A stretch of 64,000 nt of DNA, taken from NCBI GenBank assembly GCA_019510305.1, contig JAEKKN010000039.1, forward strand, positions 1-64,000. Reading direction: 5' to 3'. How positions within the stretch are numbered: position 1 is the stretch's first letter; each line of letters opens with the position of its first letter. The notes below the pieces were generated by a model that was not told the DNA's origin, made no database searches, and saw only the letters and a list, made by a program, of their open reading frames with translations. The position numbers were made by a program, and so were the translations under genes. This document shows positions 24,793 through 33,021 of this stretch, piece by piece. Origin of the DNA: Microbacterium sp. (GTDB taxonomy: Bacteria; Actinomycetota; Actinomycetes; Actinomycetales; Microbacteriaceae).

Positions 24793-26154
24793 TCAGGCGA
24801 CGCGGATCAGCTTCTTGTTGACGAACTCGTCTGCGGCCAGCAGCCCCATCTCACGTGAGGTGCCGCTGCGCTTGACACCCCCGAAGGGCAGTTCGGGGCT
24901 GTCGGCGAGCACCACGTTGACGTAGACCATGCCCGCGTCGATGTTGTTCGCGACGCGCTCTGCCTGATCGGCGTCGGTCGTGAACACATAGGAGCCGAGA
25001 CCGAACGAAGTGTCGTTGGCGATCGCCACGGCCTCGTCCTCGCCCGCGGCGCGGTAGACGACCGCCGCGGGGCCGAAGAGCTCCTCGCGGTACACGTCCA
25101 TGTCTGCCGTGACGTCGGCGAGCACGGTCGGGGCGAAGAACGCTCCCTCCCGAGTGCCGCCGGTCAGCAGCGTCGCGCCCTGCGACACCGCGGTGTCGAT
25201 CTGCTTCTGCAGATTCTCCGCTGCGGCCAGCGAGGAGAGCGGGCCGAGCACCGTGTCCTCCTGCGTCGGGTCGGTCGCCGTCACGGCGGCGAGAGACGCG
25301 GTGAACTTCTCCACGAAGGCGTCGTACAGCTCGTCGGCGATGATGAAGCGCTTCGCACCGTTGCACGACTGGCCGTTGTTGTCCAGACGCGCGTCGACGG
25401 CCGCCTGCACCGTCGCCTCGAGATCGTCGGTGGACAGCAGGATGAACGGGTCGGATCCGCCGAGCTCGAGCGCGACCTTCTTCAGGTTGCGTCCGGCCAC
25501 CTCGGCGACGGCGGCGCCCGCGCGCTCCGAACCGGTCACCGACACGCCCTGCACGCGCGGGTCGGCGATGATCGTCGCGGACTGCTCGTTCGTGGCGTAC
25601 ACGTTGACGTAACCGCCGTCGGGCAACCCCGCGTCACGGTAGATCTCCTCGAGCAGCGCCGCCGACTCGGGGCACTGCGGAGCGTGCTTGAGGATGATCG
25701 TGTTGCCGAGAACCAGGTTGGGACCGGTGAAGCGCGCGACCTGGTACGCGGGGAAGTTCCACGGCATGATGCCGAACAACACGCCGAGGGGTGCGCGACG
25801 GATCACGGCGGTGCCCTCCCCCAGAATGTCGATCGGCTGGTCGGCGTTGATCTTCTCGGCGTTGTCGGCGTAGAACTCGATGATGTCGGCTGCGAAGTCG
25901 ACCTCGCCGACGGCGGCGGCCAGCGGCTTGCCCATCTCGCGCACGATGATCGCTGCGAACTCGTCGCGGCGAGCGCGGTGGCCCTCGGCGATCCGGCGGA
26001 TCACGGCCGCCCGCTCGGCCACGGGAGTGCTTCCCCAGACGGATGCCGCGGCGTGTGCGCGCGCGATGGCGTCGTCGATCTGCGCGTCCGTGAAGGTGTC
26101 GTAGGTGGCCACGGTCTCGCCGGTGGCGGGGTTGATGACTGCGTAGTCGGTCAT
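24793..26154 (-). CDS. Succinate-semialdehyde/aminobutyraldehyde dehydrogenase, short GabD1/Sad type
   Basis: NAD(P)-dependent aldehyde dehydrogenase of 453 residues, the short Sad/YneI-like length. Catalytic Cys is in NNGQSCNGAKRF, the general-base Glu in KKVALELGGSDPFIL, and the substrate/cofactor segment is GIMPWNFPAYQVARF. It is the last gene of the polyamine/GABA operon, 12 bp after gabD. With two dehydrogenases present, one could oxidise 4-aminobutyraldehyde and the other succinate semialdehyde; which does which is not visible. Confidence 0.85.
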   Translation of the reverse strand: MTDYAVINPATGETVATYDTFTDAQIDDAIARAHAAASVWGSTPVAERAAVIRRIAEGHRARRDEFAAIIVREMGKPLAAAVGEVDFAADIIEFYADNAEKINADQPIDILGEGTAVIRRAPLGVLFGIMPWNFPAYQVARFTGPNLVLGNTIILKHAPQCPESAALLEEIYRDAGLPDGGYVNVYATNEQSATIIADPRVQGVSVTGSERAGAAVAEVAGRNLKKVALELGGSDPFILLSTDDLEATVQAAVDARLDNNGQSCNGAKRFIIADELYDAFVEKFTASLAAVTATDPTQEDTVLGPLSSLAAAENLQKQIDTAVSQGATLLTGGTREGAFFAPTVLADVTADMDVYREELFGPAAVVYRAAGEDEAVAIANDTSFGLGSYVFTTDADQAERVANNIDAGMVYVNVVLADSPELPFGGVKRSGTSREMGLLAADEFVNKKLIRVA

Positions 26155-26166
26155 TTCTTCGTCCTC

Positions 26167-27633
26167 TCAGCTGACCGGGATCAGCGTGTACTTGGTGGAC
26201 AGGTACTCGTGGATGCCCTCGAGACCGCCCTCGCGCCCCACGCCGGACTGCTTCACGCCGCCGAAGGGGGCGGCTGCATTCGACACGACGCCCACGTTGA
26301 GACCCATCATGCCGGTCTCGAGCTTGTCGATCATCCGCTGTCCGCGCTGCAGGTTCTCGGTGAACACGTACGACACCAGTCCGTACTCGGTGTCGTTGGC
26401 GAGGCGCACGGCCTCATCCTCGTCCTCGAACGTCGCGATCGCGAGCACGGGGCCGAAGATCTCCTCGCGGAGGATGGCGGAGCCTGCGACGACGTCGGTG
26501 AGCACGGTCGGCTCGTAGAACGTGCCCGTGCCCTCGAGGGCCTTGCCACCCGCGAGCAGAGTGGCGCCGCGGTCGACGGCGTCGCCGACGAGCTCGGCGG
26601 CCTTGGCGACGGCATCCGCATCGATGAGCGGGCCGATCGCGACGCCGTCCTCGGTGCCGCGGCCGATCTTCATCGCGTTGACGCGCTCGGTGACTTTGCG
26701 CCCGAACTCGGCCGCGATGTCCTTGTGCACGATGAAGCGGTTGGCCGCCGTGCAGGCCTGGCCGATGTTGCGGAACTTGGCGGCGAGCGCGCCCTCGACA
26801 GCCTTGTCGAGATCGGCGTCCTCGAACACGACGAACGGCGCGTTGCCGCCCAGCTCCATCGACACGCGCAGCACGCCCTCGGCGGCCTGCGCGATGAGCT
26901 TGCGGCCGACCTCGGTGGAACCCGTGAACGAGAGCTTGCGCAGACGGGGGTCGGCGATGATCGGAGCAGACAGCGCGCTCGAGCGCGAGGTCTGCACGAC
27001 GTTCACTACGCCCGCCGGAAGACCGGCCTTCTCCAGCAGCGAGGTGAAGTACATCGTGGTGAGGGGCGTGAGCGCCGGGGGCTTGATCACGACCGTGCAG
27101 CCGGCGGCGAGAGCCGGGGCGATCTTGCGCGTCGCCATCGCGAACGGGAAGTTCCACGGCGTCACGAAGAACGACGGACCCACGGGGCGCTGCGACACGA
27201 CCATGTGGCCGGTGCCCTCGGGGTTCAAGCCGTAGCGACCGGCGATGCGCACGGCCTCCTCGCTGAACCATCGCAGGAACTCGCCGCCGTAGCCGACCTC
27301 GCCGCGTGCTTCGGCGAGCGGCTTGCCCATCTCGAGGGTCATCAGCAGCGCGATGTCCTCCTTGTGCTCCTGCACGAGGTCGAAGGCACGGCGGAGGATG
27401 TCGCTGCGCGTCCGCGGCGCAGTGGCCGCCCACGACTCCTGTGCCGCGACAGCGGCGTCGAGGGCGCGGATGCCGTCGGCCGGGGTGGCATCGGCGATCG
27501 TGCGGATGACCGCTCCGGTCGACGGGTCCTGCACGTCGAAGGTCGCGCCGGTCTCGCCGTCGACCCACTCGCCGCCGATGAAGAGGCCGGTGGGGATGCT
27601 GTCGAGCAGAGCCTGCTCTGTCTGAGTGCTCAT
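26167..27633 (-). CDS. gabD: Succinate-semialdehyde dehydrogenase, GabD family
   Basis: Aldehyde dehydrogenase of 488 residues, matching the GabD length. Motifs: FFVTPWNFPFAMATRKIAPA (Rossmann/substrate tunnel), KLSFTGSTEVGRKLI, SMELGGNAPFVVFEDADLD (Glu) and NIGQACTAANRFIV (Cys). It oxidises succinate semialdehyde to succinate with NAD(P)+, the final step of GABA breakdown. It lies 30 bp downstream of the permease gene in the operon. Confidence 0.9.
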   Translation of the reverse strand: MSTQTEQALLDSIPTGLFIGGEWVDGETGATFDVQDPSTGAVIRTIADATPADGIRALDAAVAAQESWAATAPRTRSDILRRAFDLVQEHKEDIALLMTLEMGKPLAEARGEVGYGGEFLRWFSEEAVRIAGRYGLNPEGTGHMVVSQRPVGPSFFVTPWNFPFAMATRKIAPALAAGCTVVIKPPALTPLTTMYFTSLLEKAGLPAGVVNVVQTSRSSALSAPIIADPRLRKLSFTGSTEVGRKLIAQAAEGVLRVSMELGGNAPFVVFEDADLDKAVEGALAAKFRNIGQACTAANRFIVHKDIAAEFGRKVTERVNAMKIGRGTEDGVAIGPLIDADAVAKAAELVGDAVDRGATLLAGGKALEGTGTFYEPTVLTDVVAGSAILREEIFGPVLAIATFEDEDEAVRLANDTEYGLVSYVFTENLQRGQRMIDKLETGMMGLNVGVVSNAAAPFGGVKQSGVGREGGLEGIHEYLSTKYTLIPVS

Positions 27634-27663
27634 GGGTTCTCTTTCTGTGAGTGCGTGCGGGGG

Positions 27664-29208
27664 TCAGCGACGGCGCAGGCTGGGCGGGGCGTCCGCGCCC
27701 AGCGTCTCGCCGCGGAAGAAGGCGGGTCGGCGGATCGCCTGCCACACCATGATCACGATGCCGACGCCGATGATGCCGACGCCGAGCACGAACACGAGGC
27801 CGACGCCGCCGATGCTCGACCCGCTGCCGTAGGCAGGGTCCATCGAGTCGATGAGGGTCGTCACGAACAGCACCGCGAGGATGGCGCCGCCGACGAGCGG
27901 GAACAGGAAGGTGAAGAAGAAGCTGCGAGCCGAATCGAACCACTGCCTGCGGAAGTACCACACGCACGCGAAGGCGGTGAGGCCGTAGTAGAAGCAGATC
28001 ATCATGCCCAGCGACAGGATCGTGTCGGTGAGGACGTTCTCGCTGACCAGCCGCATCACGGCGTAGAAGACGGATGCCACCACTGCAGAGACGATCGTCG
28101 AGTACCCGGGGGTGAAGAATCGCGGGCTGACCCTGGCGAACTTCTTCGGCAGGGCGCCGTAGTGCCCCATCGCCAGCAGGGTGCGGGCAGGGCCGACGGC
28201 CGTCGACTGCAGCGACGCCGCCGAACTCGACAGCACGGCGAGCGAGACGAGGAACGCCAACGGGCCGAGGATCGGATCCGACAGCGCGAAGAACACGTTC
28301 GCCGAGATGTCCTCGTTCGCGAGGCCGTACTCGCCTGTGCCGACGCCCGCGAACATGATCAGGCCGATCGCGAGCAGCAGGTACAGGGCCACGACCACCA
28401 CGACCGTGACCATGGCGGCACGGCCCGGGGTCTTCGCCGGGTCCTTGGTCTCCTCGTTCATGGTGAGGACGACGTCCCAGCCCCAGAAGATGAAGATCGA
28501 CAGCGACAGCCCTGCGGCGAAGGCGCTGAACGACGGCACTTCGAACGGGTTGAACCACGACCACGAGAACGCGGTGGGCTCGGGGGCGTCGCCCGAGACG
28601 GCCTTGACGATCGCGACCGTCGCGAAGACGATGAGCACGAGCACCTGGAAGCCGACGAGGACGTACTGGAACTTCTGCGTGGTCTGCATGTCGCGGTACG
28701 ACACCAGCGTCGCGCCGAGCATGAAGAGCAGGCACACGAACACGTTGATGAACGGGTTGAACGCGAGGTCCGCGATCCCCGGGTTGCCACTGACCTGGGC
28801 GATCAACAGAAAGAGGAACTCGACGGCGATGCCGGCGAGATTCGACAGCACGATGACGGTGGCGGCGATGAGGCCCCATCCGGTCATCCAGCCGATCCAC
28901 GGGCCGAACGCCCGCACTCCCCAGGTGAACGAGGTGCCCGAGTCCGGCATCATGCGGTTGAGCTCGCGATAGCCGAAGGCGGTCAGGAGCATCGGGATGA
29001 ATCCGACGAGCATGATCGCGGGCACCTGCGTGCCGACGACGGCGACCGTCGGTCCGAGCGACGCGGTGAGCGTGTAGGCCGGGGCGATCGTGGAGACGCC
29101 GATGACGACTGCTCCGACGACGCCGACCGCCCCTGCGCTCAGTCCTTTCTGGGAGATGCCGGTCGTCACACCGGATGCGGGCTCCGTCGCCCGGTTCGAG
29201 CTGCTCAT
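27664..29208 (-). CDS. APC-superfamily amino-acid/polyamine permease
   Basis: Membrane transporter of 514 residues with about 12 to 14 helices. The N-terminal GVVGAVVIGVSTIAPAYTLT and MMPDSGTSFTWGVRAFGPWI are typical of the APC family (glycine-rich first helix and conserved proton-coupled core). Its position between gabD and a polyamine-type oxidase suggests putrescine, GABA or a related amine as substrate. The start ATG at 29208 shares its A with the preceding stop (TGATG), so translation is coupled. Substrate inferred from context only. Confidence 0.87.
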   Translation of the reverse strand: MSSSNRATEPASGVTTGISQKGLSAGAVGVVGAVVIGVSTIAPAYTLTASLGPTVAVVGTQVPAIMLVGFIPMLLTAFGYRELNRMMPDSGTSFTWGVRAFGPWIGWMTGWGLIAATVIVLSNLAGIAVEFLFLLIAQVSGNPGIADLAFNPFINVFVCLLFMLGATLVSYRDMQTTQKFQYVLVGFQVLVLIVFATVAIVKAVSGDAPEPTAFSWSWFNPFEVPSFSAFAAGLSLSIFIFWGWDVVLTMNEETKDPAKTPGRAAMVTVVVVVALYLLLAIGLIMFAGVGTGEYGLANEDISANVFFALSDPILGPLAFLVSLAVLSSSAASLQSTAVGPARTLLAMGHYGALPKKFARVSPRFFTPGYSTIVSAVVASVFYAVMRLVSENVLTDTILSLGMMICFYYGLTAFACVWYFRRQWFDSARSFFFTFLFPLVGGAILAVLFVTTLIDSMDPAYGSGSSIGGVGLVFVLGVGIIGVGIVIMVWQAIRRPAFFRGETLGADAPPSLRRR

Positions 29209-30092
29209 CAGCGGACTCCTGCTTCGGCGCGGGTGCGCGGGACGACGATCATGGGTACGGGCAGTTCGTGCAGCATCTTCGCTGCGGTGGAGCCCAGGAA
29301 CAGACGACGCGGCTGCGCCAGTCGGCTGGAGCCGACGAGCACGACCTCGCCGGGGAGCCACGAGAGATTCGCGACCGCATCCTCGACGGTGTCACCAGGG
29401 GCCTCTTCGACCTCGGCCTTCAGTTCGTCGGGCAGAAGGCCCTGTGCCACGGTCAGCACGTCGTGGGCGTGCTGGTCGCCGACCAGGCGGATCGCGCCCG
29501 TGTCGAGACCGGGTGGCACGTCGAACGGCACGAGCGACACCAGACGCAGCCCCACCTGGGATTCGGTCGCGATCGCGGCGGCCTCGTCGAGGAGGTTGTC
29601 GGCACCGGCTCGGTTGCCGACGGCGGCGGTCACTCGCGGCAGGACGTGGTCATCCTGGTCTGCGGTGCCGGCGGGTGCGAGGGCCACGGGGATGGTCGAG
29701 GAGTGCAGCAGCTCGGACGCCACGCTTCCGAGACGGTGACGGCCGAAGATGCTGCCGCTCGCCGTGCCGATCACGATCAATCGCGCGTCGAACTCCTCGC
29801 CGGCGGCGATCAGCCCCTCGGCGAACGAGTCGCCGAAGCGCACATGCGCGGTGCGGGTCAGTTCCTGCGGCAGCCGGACGACGGCATCCTCCAGCCACTC
29901 CTTCGCCTGGCGGCGGATGTGATCCTCGTATGCGCGCTCCGGAGGCACGGCGGCGCTGCGGGTGCCCTCTGAGGGGAGCACGATCACCAGGTGCAGCACC
30001 GCCCCAAGGCTGCGCGCGAGCCGCGCGCCGAGGGCCGCGGCATCGGCGCCGGCATCCGTCGCCGTGTAGCCGACGACGATCGCGCCGGCCAT
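29208..30092 (-). CDS. Tandem universal stress protein (two Usp domains)
   Basis: Cytosolic protein of 294 residues made of two UspA folds. Domain 1 (residues 1-145) ends in the ATP-binding pattern VIGTASGSIFGRHRLGSVAS. Domain 2 (about 150-294) ends LVGSSRLAQPRRLFLGSTAA. The first has a G-x2-G-x9-GS-type loop. It sits inside the polyamine/GABA operon, overlapping the oxidase stop and the permease start by one base each, so it is co-expressed with them. Role in this operon unknown; perhaps energy or stress sensing for the pathway. Confidence 0.88.
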   Translation of the reverse strand: MAGAIVVGYTATDAGADAAALGARLARSLGAVLHLVIVLPSEGTRSAAVPPERAYEDHIRRQAKEWLEDAVVRLPQELTRTAHVRFGDSFAEGLIAAGEEFDARLIVIGTASGSIFGRHRLGSVASELLHSSTIPVALAPAGTADQDDHVLPRVTAAVGNRAGADNLLDEAAAIATESQVGLRLVSLVPFDVPPGLDTGAIRLVGDQHAHDVLTVAQGLLPDELKAEVEEAPGDTVEDAVANLSWLPGEVVLVGSSRLAQPRRLFLGSTAAKMLHELPVPMIVVPRTRAEAGVR

Positions 30093-31477
30093 CAGCCTGC
30101 GTCGCGGCTCGAGGCCACGATGTTCGATGCGGCGAGGTGACCCATGCGGATCGCGCCGTCGACGTGCTGGTAGCCGGCGCCGGCCAGGTCGCTGCAGGCG
30201 AAGTGGATCGGCCCGACGGGCGTGCGCAGATCGGCGCCGTAGCGGTGCAGACCGCCCATGTCGAAGCTGGCGGCGTATGCGCCGCGGGTCCACTCCTCCG
30301 TGCCCCAGTCGCTCTCGTAGTACACGACCGGGTTCTTCGCCTCCGGACCGTAGTAGTGCGACAGCGACTCGAGGATGCGCTCCTTGCGCTCCTCGGCCGT
30401 GAGGGTGAACACGTCGTCGGCGTTCTGGTCGGACACGAAGCCGACCAGGGTGCCGCGGTCGTCGCCGTGGTTGGTGTTGTCGTACGCCTCGTGCACGAGC
30501 TCGTACGGGCTGAACGCGGTCGCGCTCAGGCCGCTCTCACGCCAGAACGGCCGCTCGTAGACCGCATGGACCTTGATCACGAAGCCCATGGAGATGTGCT
30601 GGTGCATCTGGTGCTGGCGGCGCGGGAGCGCGGGCACGAAGGAGATGCGGTTGTAGAGCACCGGCGCGAACGCGAGGATCGCGTATCGCGCCTTGACGGT
30701 CATCTCGTCGGTGGTCGCAATCACGAACTGGGTCCCTGAGCCTGTCGAAGGGTCGGACCATTCGAGCGTGCGCACCGGCTGGTTCAGGAAGACGTCGTCG
30801 CCGAGACGCTCGGCGAGCAGCACCGGGACCTGCTGCAGACCCCCGACGACGCGCTTGTCGAGGATGAAATCGGCGTCGACGAGGTTCGAATAGGAACCGG
30901 CGGATGCCGCCATCAGCAGCGACTGCAGCAAGGAGAACGCGTGCGTCGGCTTGGTGAGCATGGCGGAGCCCGTGGCGAAGGCGAGGTTGCGGACGGCCTC
31001 GTCGTCGTCGGTCTGCTGGCGCAGCCACGCGTCCCACGTGATCGTGTCCCACTCCTGGGCTCTCGGGTGCGCCCACGGCTGGTCGGGGTCGATCTCTGCG
31101 ACCATCGCGTCGAGCAGCGAAGTGATCTCGGCGATGACCTTCTCGGTCTCGGCGGACACGGGGAACATCTCACCGGTGAAGCGGTGGGTCTGCCCATCGG
31201 GGTCCAGGTAGACGCTGTCGCCGTCCCGATAGCGGCTGTACGTCTCGAGACCCAGCTCCTCGATCGTGTCCTTGAGCGCGTCCTGGTCGGGAGACACCCA
31301 CTGTCCGCCGATCTCGAGCATGGCGCCGTCGATGACGTCGGTCCACAGGCGTCCGCCGACGCGGTCTCTGGCTTCCAGCACGGCGACCGACAGGCCGGCT
31401 CTGCGCAGGTCGTTGGCGGCCGTGGTGCCTGCGGCACCGGCGCCGATGATCAGTACGTCGCGAGTGATCTCAGTCAT
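30092..31477 (-). CDS. puo: Flavin monoamine oxidase, putrescine-oxidase type
   Basis: FAD amine oxidase of 461 residues. The N-terminal dinucleotide fold is VLIIGAGAAGTTAANDLRRA, followed by VLEARDRVGGRLWTDVIDG and MLEIGGQWVSPDQ. The C-terminal FAD-binding end contains GAGYQHVDGAIRMGHLAASN. It resembles the Rhodococcus/Micrococcus putrescine oxidases that convert putrescine to 4-aminobutanal. Linked GabT, dehydrogenases and permease support this. A 25-bp REP-like sequence is read in frame near residue 242 as DPSTGSGTQ. The ATG at 31477 follows an AGGAGTTG site. Confidence 0.87.
   Translation of the reverse strand: MTEITRDVLIIGAGAAGTTAANDLRRAGLSVAVLEARDRVGGRLWTDVIDGAMLEIGGQWVSPDQDALKDTIEELGLETYSRYRDGDSVYLDPDGQTHRFTGEMFPVSAETEKVIAEITSLLDAMVAEIDPDQPWAHPRAQEWDTITWDAWLRQQTDDDEAVRNLAFATGSAMLTKPTHAFSLLQSLLMAASAGSYSNLVDADFILDKRVVGGLQQVPVLLAERLGDDVFLNQPVRTLEWSDPSTGSGTQFVIATTDEMTVKARYAILAFAPVLYNRISFVPALPRRQHQMHQHISMGFVIKVHAVYERPFWRESGLSATAFSPYELVHEAYDNTNHGDDRGTLVGFVSDQNADDVFTLTAEERKERILESLSHYYGPEAKNPVVYYESDWGTEEWTRGAYAASFDMGGLHRYGADLRTPVGPIHFACSDLAGAGYQHVDGAIRMGHLAASNIVASSRDAG
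30728..30752. repeat. 25-bp REP-like element inside puo
   Basis: The sequence beginning CTGGGTCCCTGAGCCTGTCG recurs at 55185-55209 with one mismatch in 25 and the same decoding frame (PSTGSGTQ here, PSAGSGTQ there). I recall this word (CCTTCGACAGGCTCAGGGACC family) as a common Micrococcales repeat, but no search was run. Confidence 0.7.
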
Positions 31478-31565
31478 CGTGCAACTCCTTTGTCGTGAAG
31501 AGAATGTGCCGGCCGCGACTCGAAATCCCCCGACACGAGTCGCGGCCGGACGTCTTGATATCGGC

Positions 31566-32927
31566 TCAGAGTGCCGAAAGTGCCGCTGCGACGACGTCGA
31601 CGCCCTCGTTCAGGAGGTCGTCGCCGATCGACAGCGGAGGCAGGAAGCGAATGACGTTGCCGTAGGTGCCGCACGTGAGGACGATCACGCCCTGCGCGAT
31701 GCACGCCTTGGCGACGGCCGCGGTGAGCGCGGCATCCGGAGCCTTTGTCTCGGGGTCCACGAACTCGGCCGCGATCATCGCGCCGTGGCCGCGGATGTCG
31801 CCGATGCGGGCGTCGCTCTGCTGGATCGCCGCGAGACGGGTCTTGAGGATCTCGCCGAGCTCGCGGGCGCGCTCGATCATCCCGTCGTTCTCGAACACAT
31901 CGATCGCGGCGAGCGCCGCGGCGCAGGCGATCGGGTTGCCTCCGTAGGTGCCGCCGAGACCACCGGAGTGCGAGGCGTCCATGATCTCGGCGCGGCCGGT
32001 GACCGCGGCCAGCGGAAGACCGCCCGCGATGCCCTTGGCTGTCGTGATCAGGTCGGGCTCGATGCCGAAGATCTCGCTGGCGAACATCGCACCGGTGCGG
32101 GCGAATCCGGTCTGGACCTCGTCGGCGATGAAGACGACGCCGTTGGCGCGGCACCAGTCGACGATCGCGGGGAGGAATCCGTCGGCGGGGACGATGAAGC
32201 CGCCCTCGCCCTGAATCGGCTCGATGATGACGGCGGCGAGGTTGTCGGCGCCGATCTGCTTCTCGAGCTGGAGGATCGCGCGGGCCGCAGCCTCAGCTCC
32301 CGTGAGTCCGTCGCGGAAGGGGTACGACGCGGTGGCGCGGTACACCTCGGGTGCGAACGGGCCGAACCCGCTCTTGTAGGGCATCGCCTTGGCGGTCAGC
32401 GCCATGGTGAGGTTCGTGCGGCCGTGGTAGCCGTGGTCGAAGGCCACGACGGCCTGGCGGCCGGTGTGCTTGCGGGCGATCTTGATCGCGTTCTCGACCG
32501 CCTCAGCGCCGGAGTTGAACAGCGCGCTCTTCTTGGCGAAGTCGCCGGGGGTGATGCGGTTGAGGGCCTCGGCGACCTCGATGTACGACTCGTACGGCGA
32601 GATCATGAAGCAGGTGTGCGTGAACTGCGCTGCCTGAGCGGCGACGGCGGCCGCGACCTTCGGGTGCGCGTTGCCGACCGTGGTTACCGCGATGCCCGAC
32701 CCGAGATCGATCAGCGAGTTGCCGTCGGCGTCGACGACGACTCCGCCGCCGGCGGCGACGGCTGCGACGGGGACGGTGTGACCGACGCCGGCGGCGACCG
32801 CATCCGCCTTGCGGGCGAGGATCTCGGCCGAACGGGGGCCGGGGAGCTCGGTCACGAGACGACGCTCCTGCGGGAGGTCGGGTCCGCCGAGGGGAACTGC
32901 AACAGCTGCGGTGTCGAGGAGTGCCAT
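31566..32927 (-). CDS. gabT: 4-aminobutyrate aminotransferase
   Basis: PLP class-III aminotransferase of 453 residues that moves the amino group of GABA to 2-oxoglutarate. Blocks: LIDLGSGIAVTTVGNAHPKV, NSGAEAVENAIKIARKHTGR, AVIIEPIQGEGGFIVPADGF, FIADEVQTGFARTGAMFASE and DLITTAKGIAGGLPLAAVTG with the Schiff-base Lys. It is first in the operon and 88 bp upstream of puo. ATG 32927 is chosen by homology; its ribosome-binding site is weak. Divergent from pucR across paired TGTACA sites. Confidence 0.92.
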   Translation of the reverse strand: MALLDTAAVAVPLGGPDLPQERRLVTELPGPRSAEILARKADAVAAGVGHTVPVAAVAAGGGVVVDADGNSLIDLGSGIAVTTVGNAHPKVAAAVAAQAAQFTHTCFMISPYESYIEVAEALNRITPGDFAKKSALFNSGAEAVENAIKIARKHTGRQAVVAFDHGYHGRTNLTMALTAKAMPYKSGFGPFAPEVYRATASYPFRDGLTGAEAAARAILQLEKQIGADNLAAVIIEPIQGEGGFIVPADGFLPAIVDWCRANGVVFIADEVQTGFARTGAMFASEIFGIEPDLITTAKGIAGGLPLAAVTGRAEIMDASHSGGLGGTYGGNPIACAAALAAIDVFENDGMIERARELGEILKTRLAAIQQSDARIGDIRGHGAMIAAEFVDPETKAPDAALTAAVAKACIAQGVIVLTCGTYGNVIRFLPPLSIGDDLLNEGVDVVAAALSAL

Positions 32928-32973
32928 GTCCGCGAGCGTATGCCGCAGCACTTCCTCCACGCATTCGCCGCTC

Positions 32974-33009
32974 TGTACAATCTTGATCAGAGATTCACCG
33001 ATGTGTACA
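32974..33009. promoter_or_regulatory. Paired TGTACA sites between gabT and pucR
   Basis: The 6-bp palindrome TGTACA, extended to TGTACAA, occurs at 32974-32979 and 33004-33009, exactly 30 bp apart (about three helical turns), in the divergent promoter interval. A plausible operator for the PucR protein. TTGATC (32983-32988), 17 bp and TACAAC (33006-33011) form a possible plus-strand promoter, although it would start transcription within the ribosome-binding site. Confidence 0.45.
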
Positions 33010-33021
33010 ACCAAGGAATAC

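Noticed and set aside
25684..29739. Very long plus-strand ORF of 1351 residues antisense to the gabD/permease genes
   Set aside because: Low-complexity Arg/His/Asp-rich translation typical of the antisense frame of high-GC genes; the minus-strand genes have clear family motifs.
32983..33011. TTGATC-N17-TACAAC as the pucR promoter
   Set aside because: Spacing is ideal, but the predicted start would fall inside the ribosome-binding site, so it is mentioned only as a possibility.
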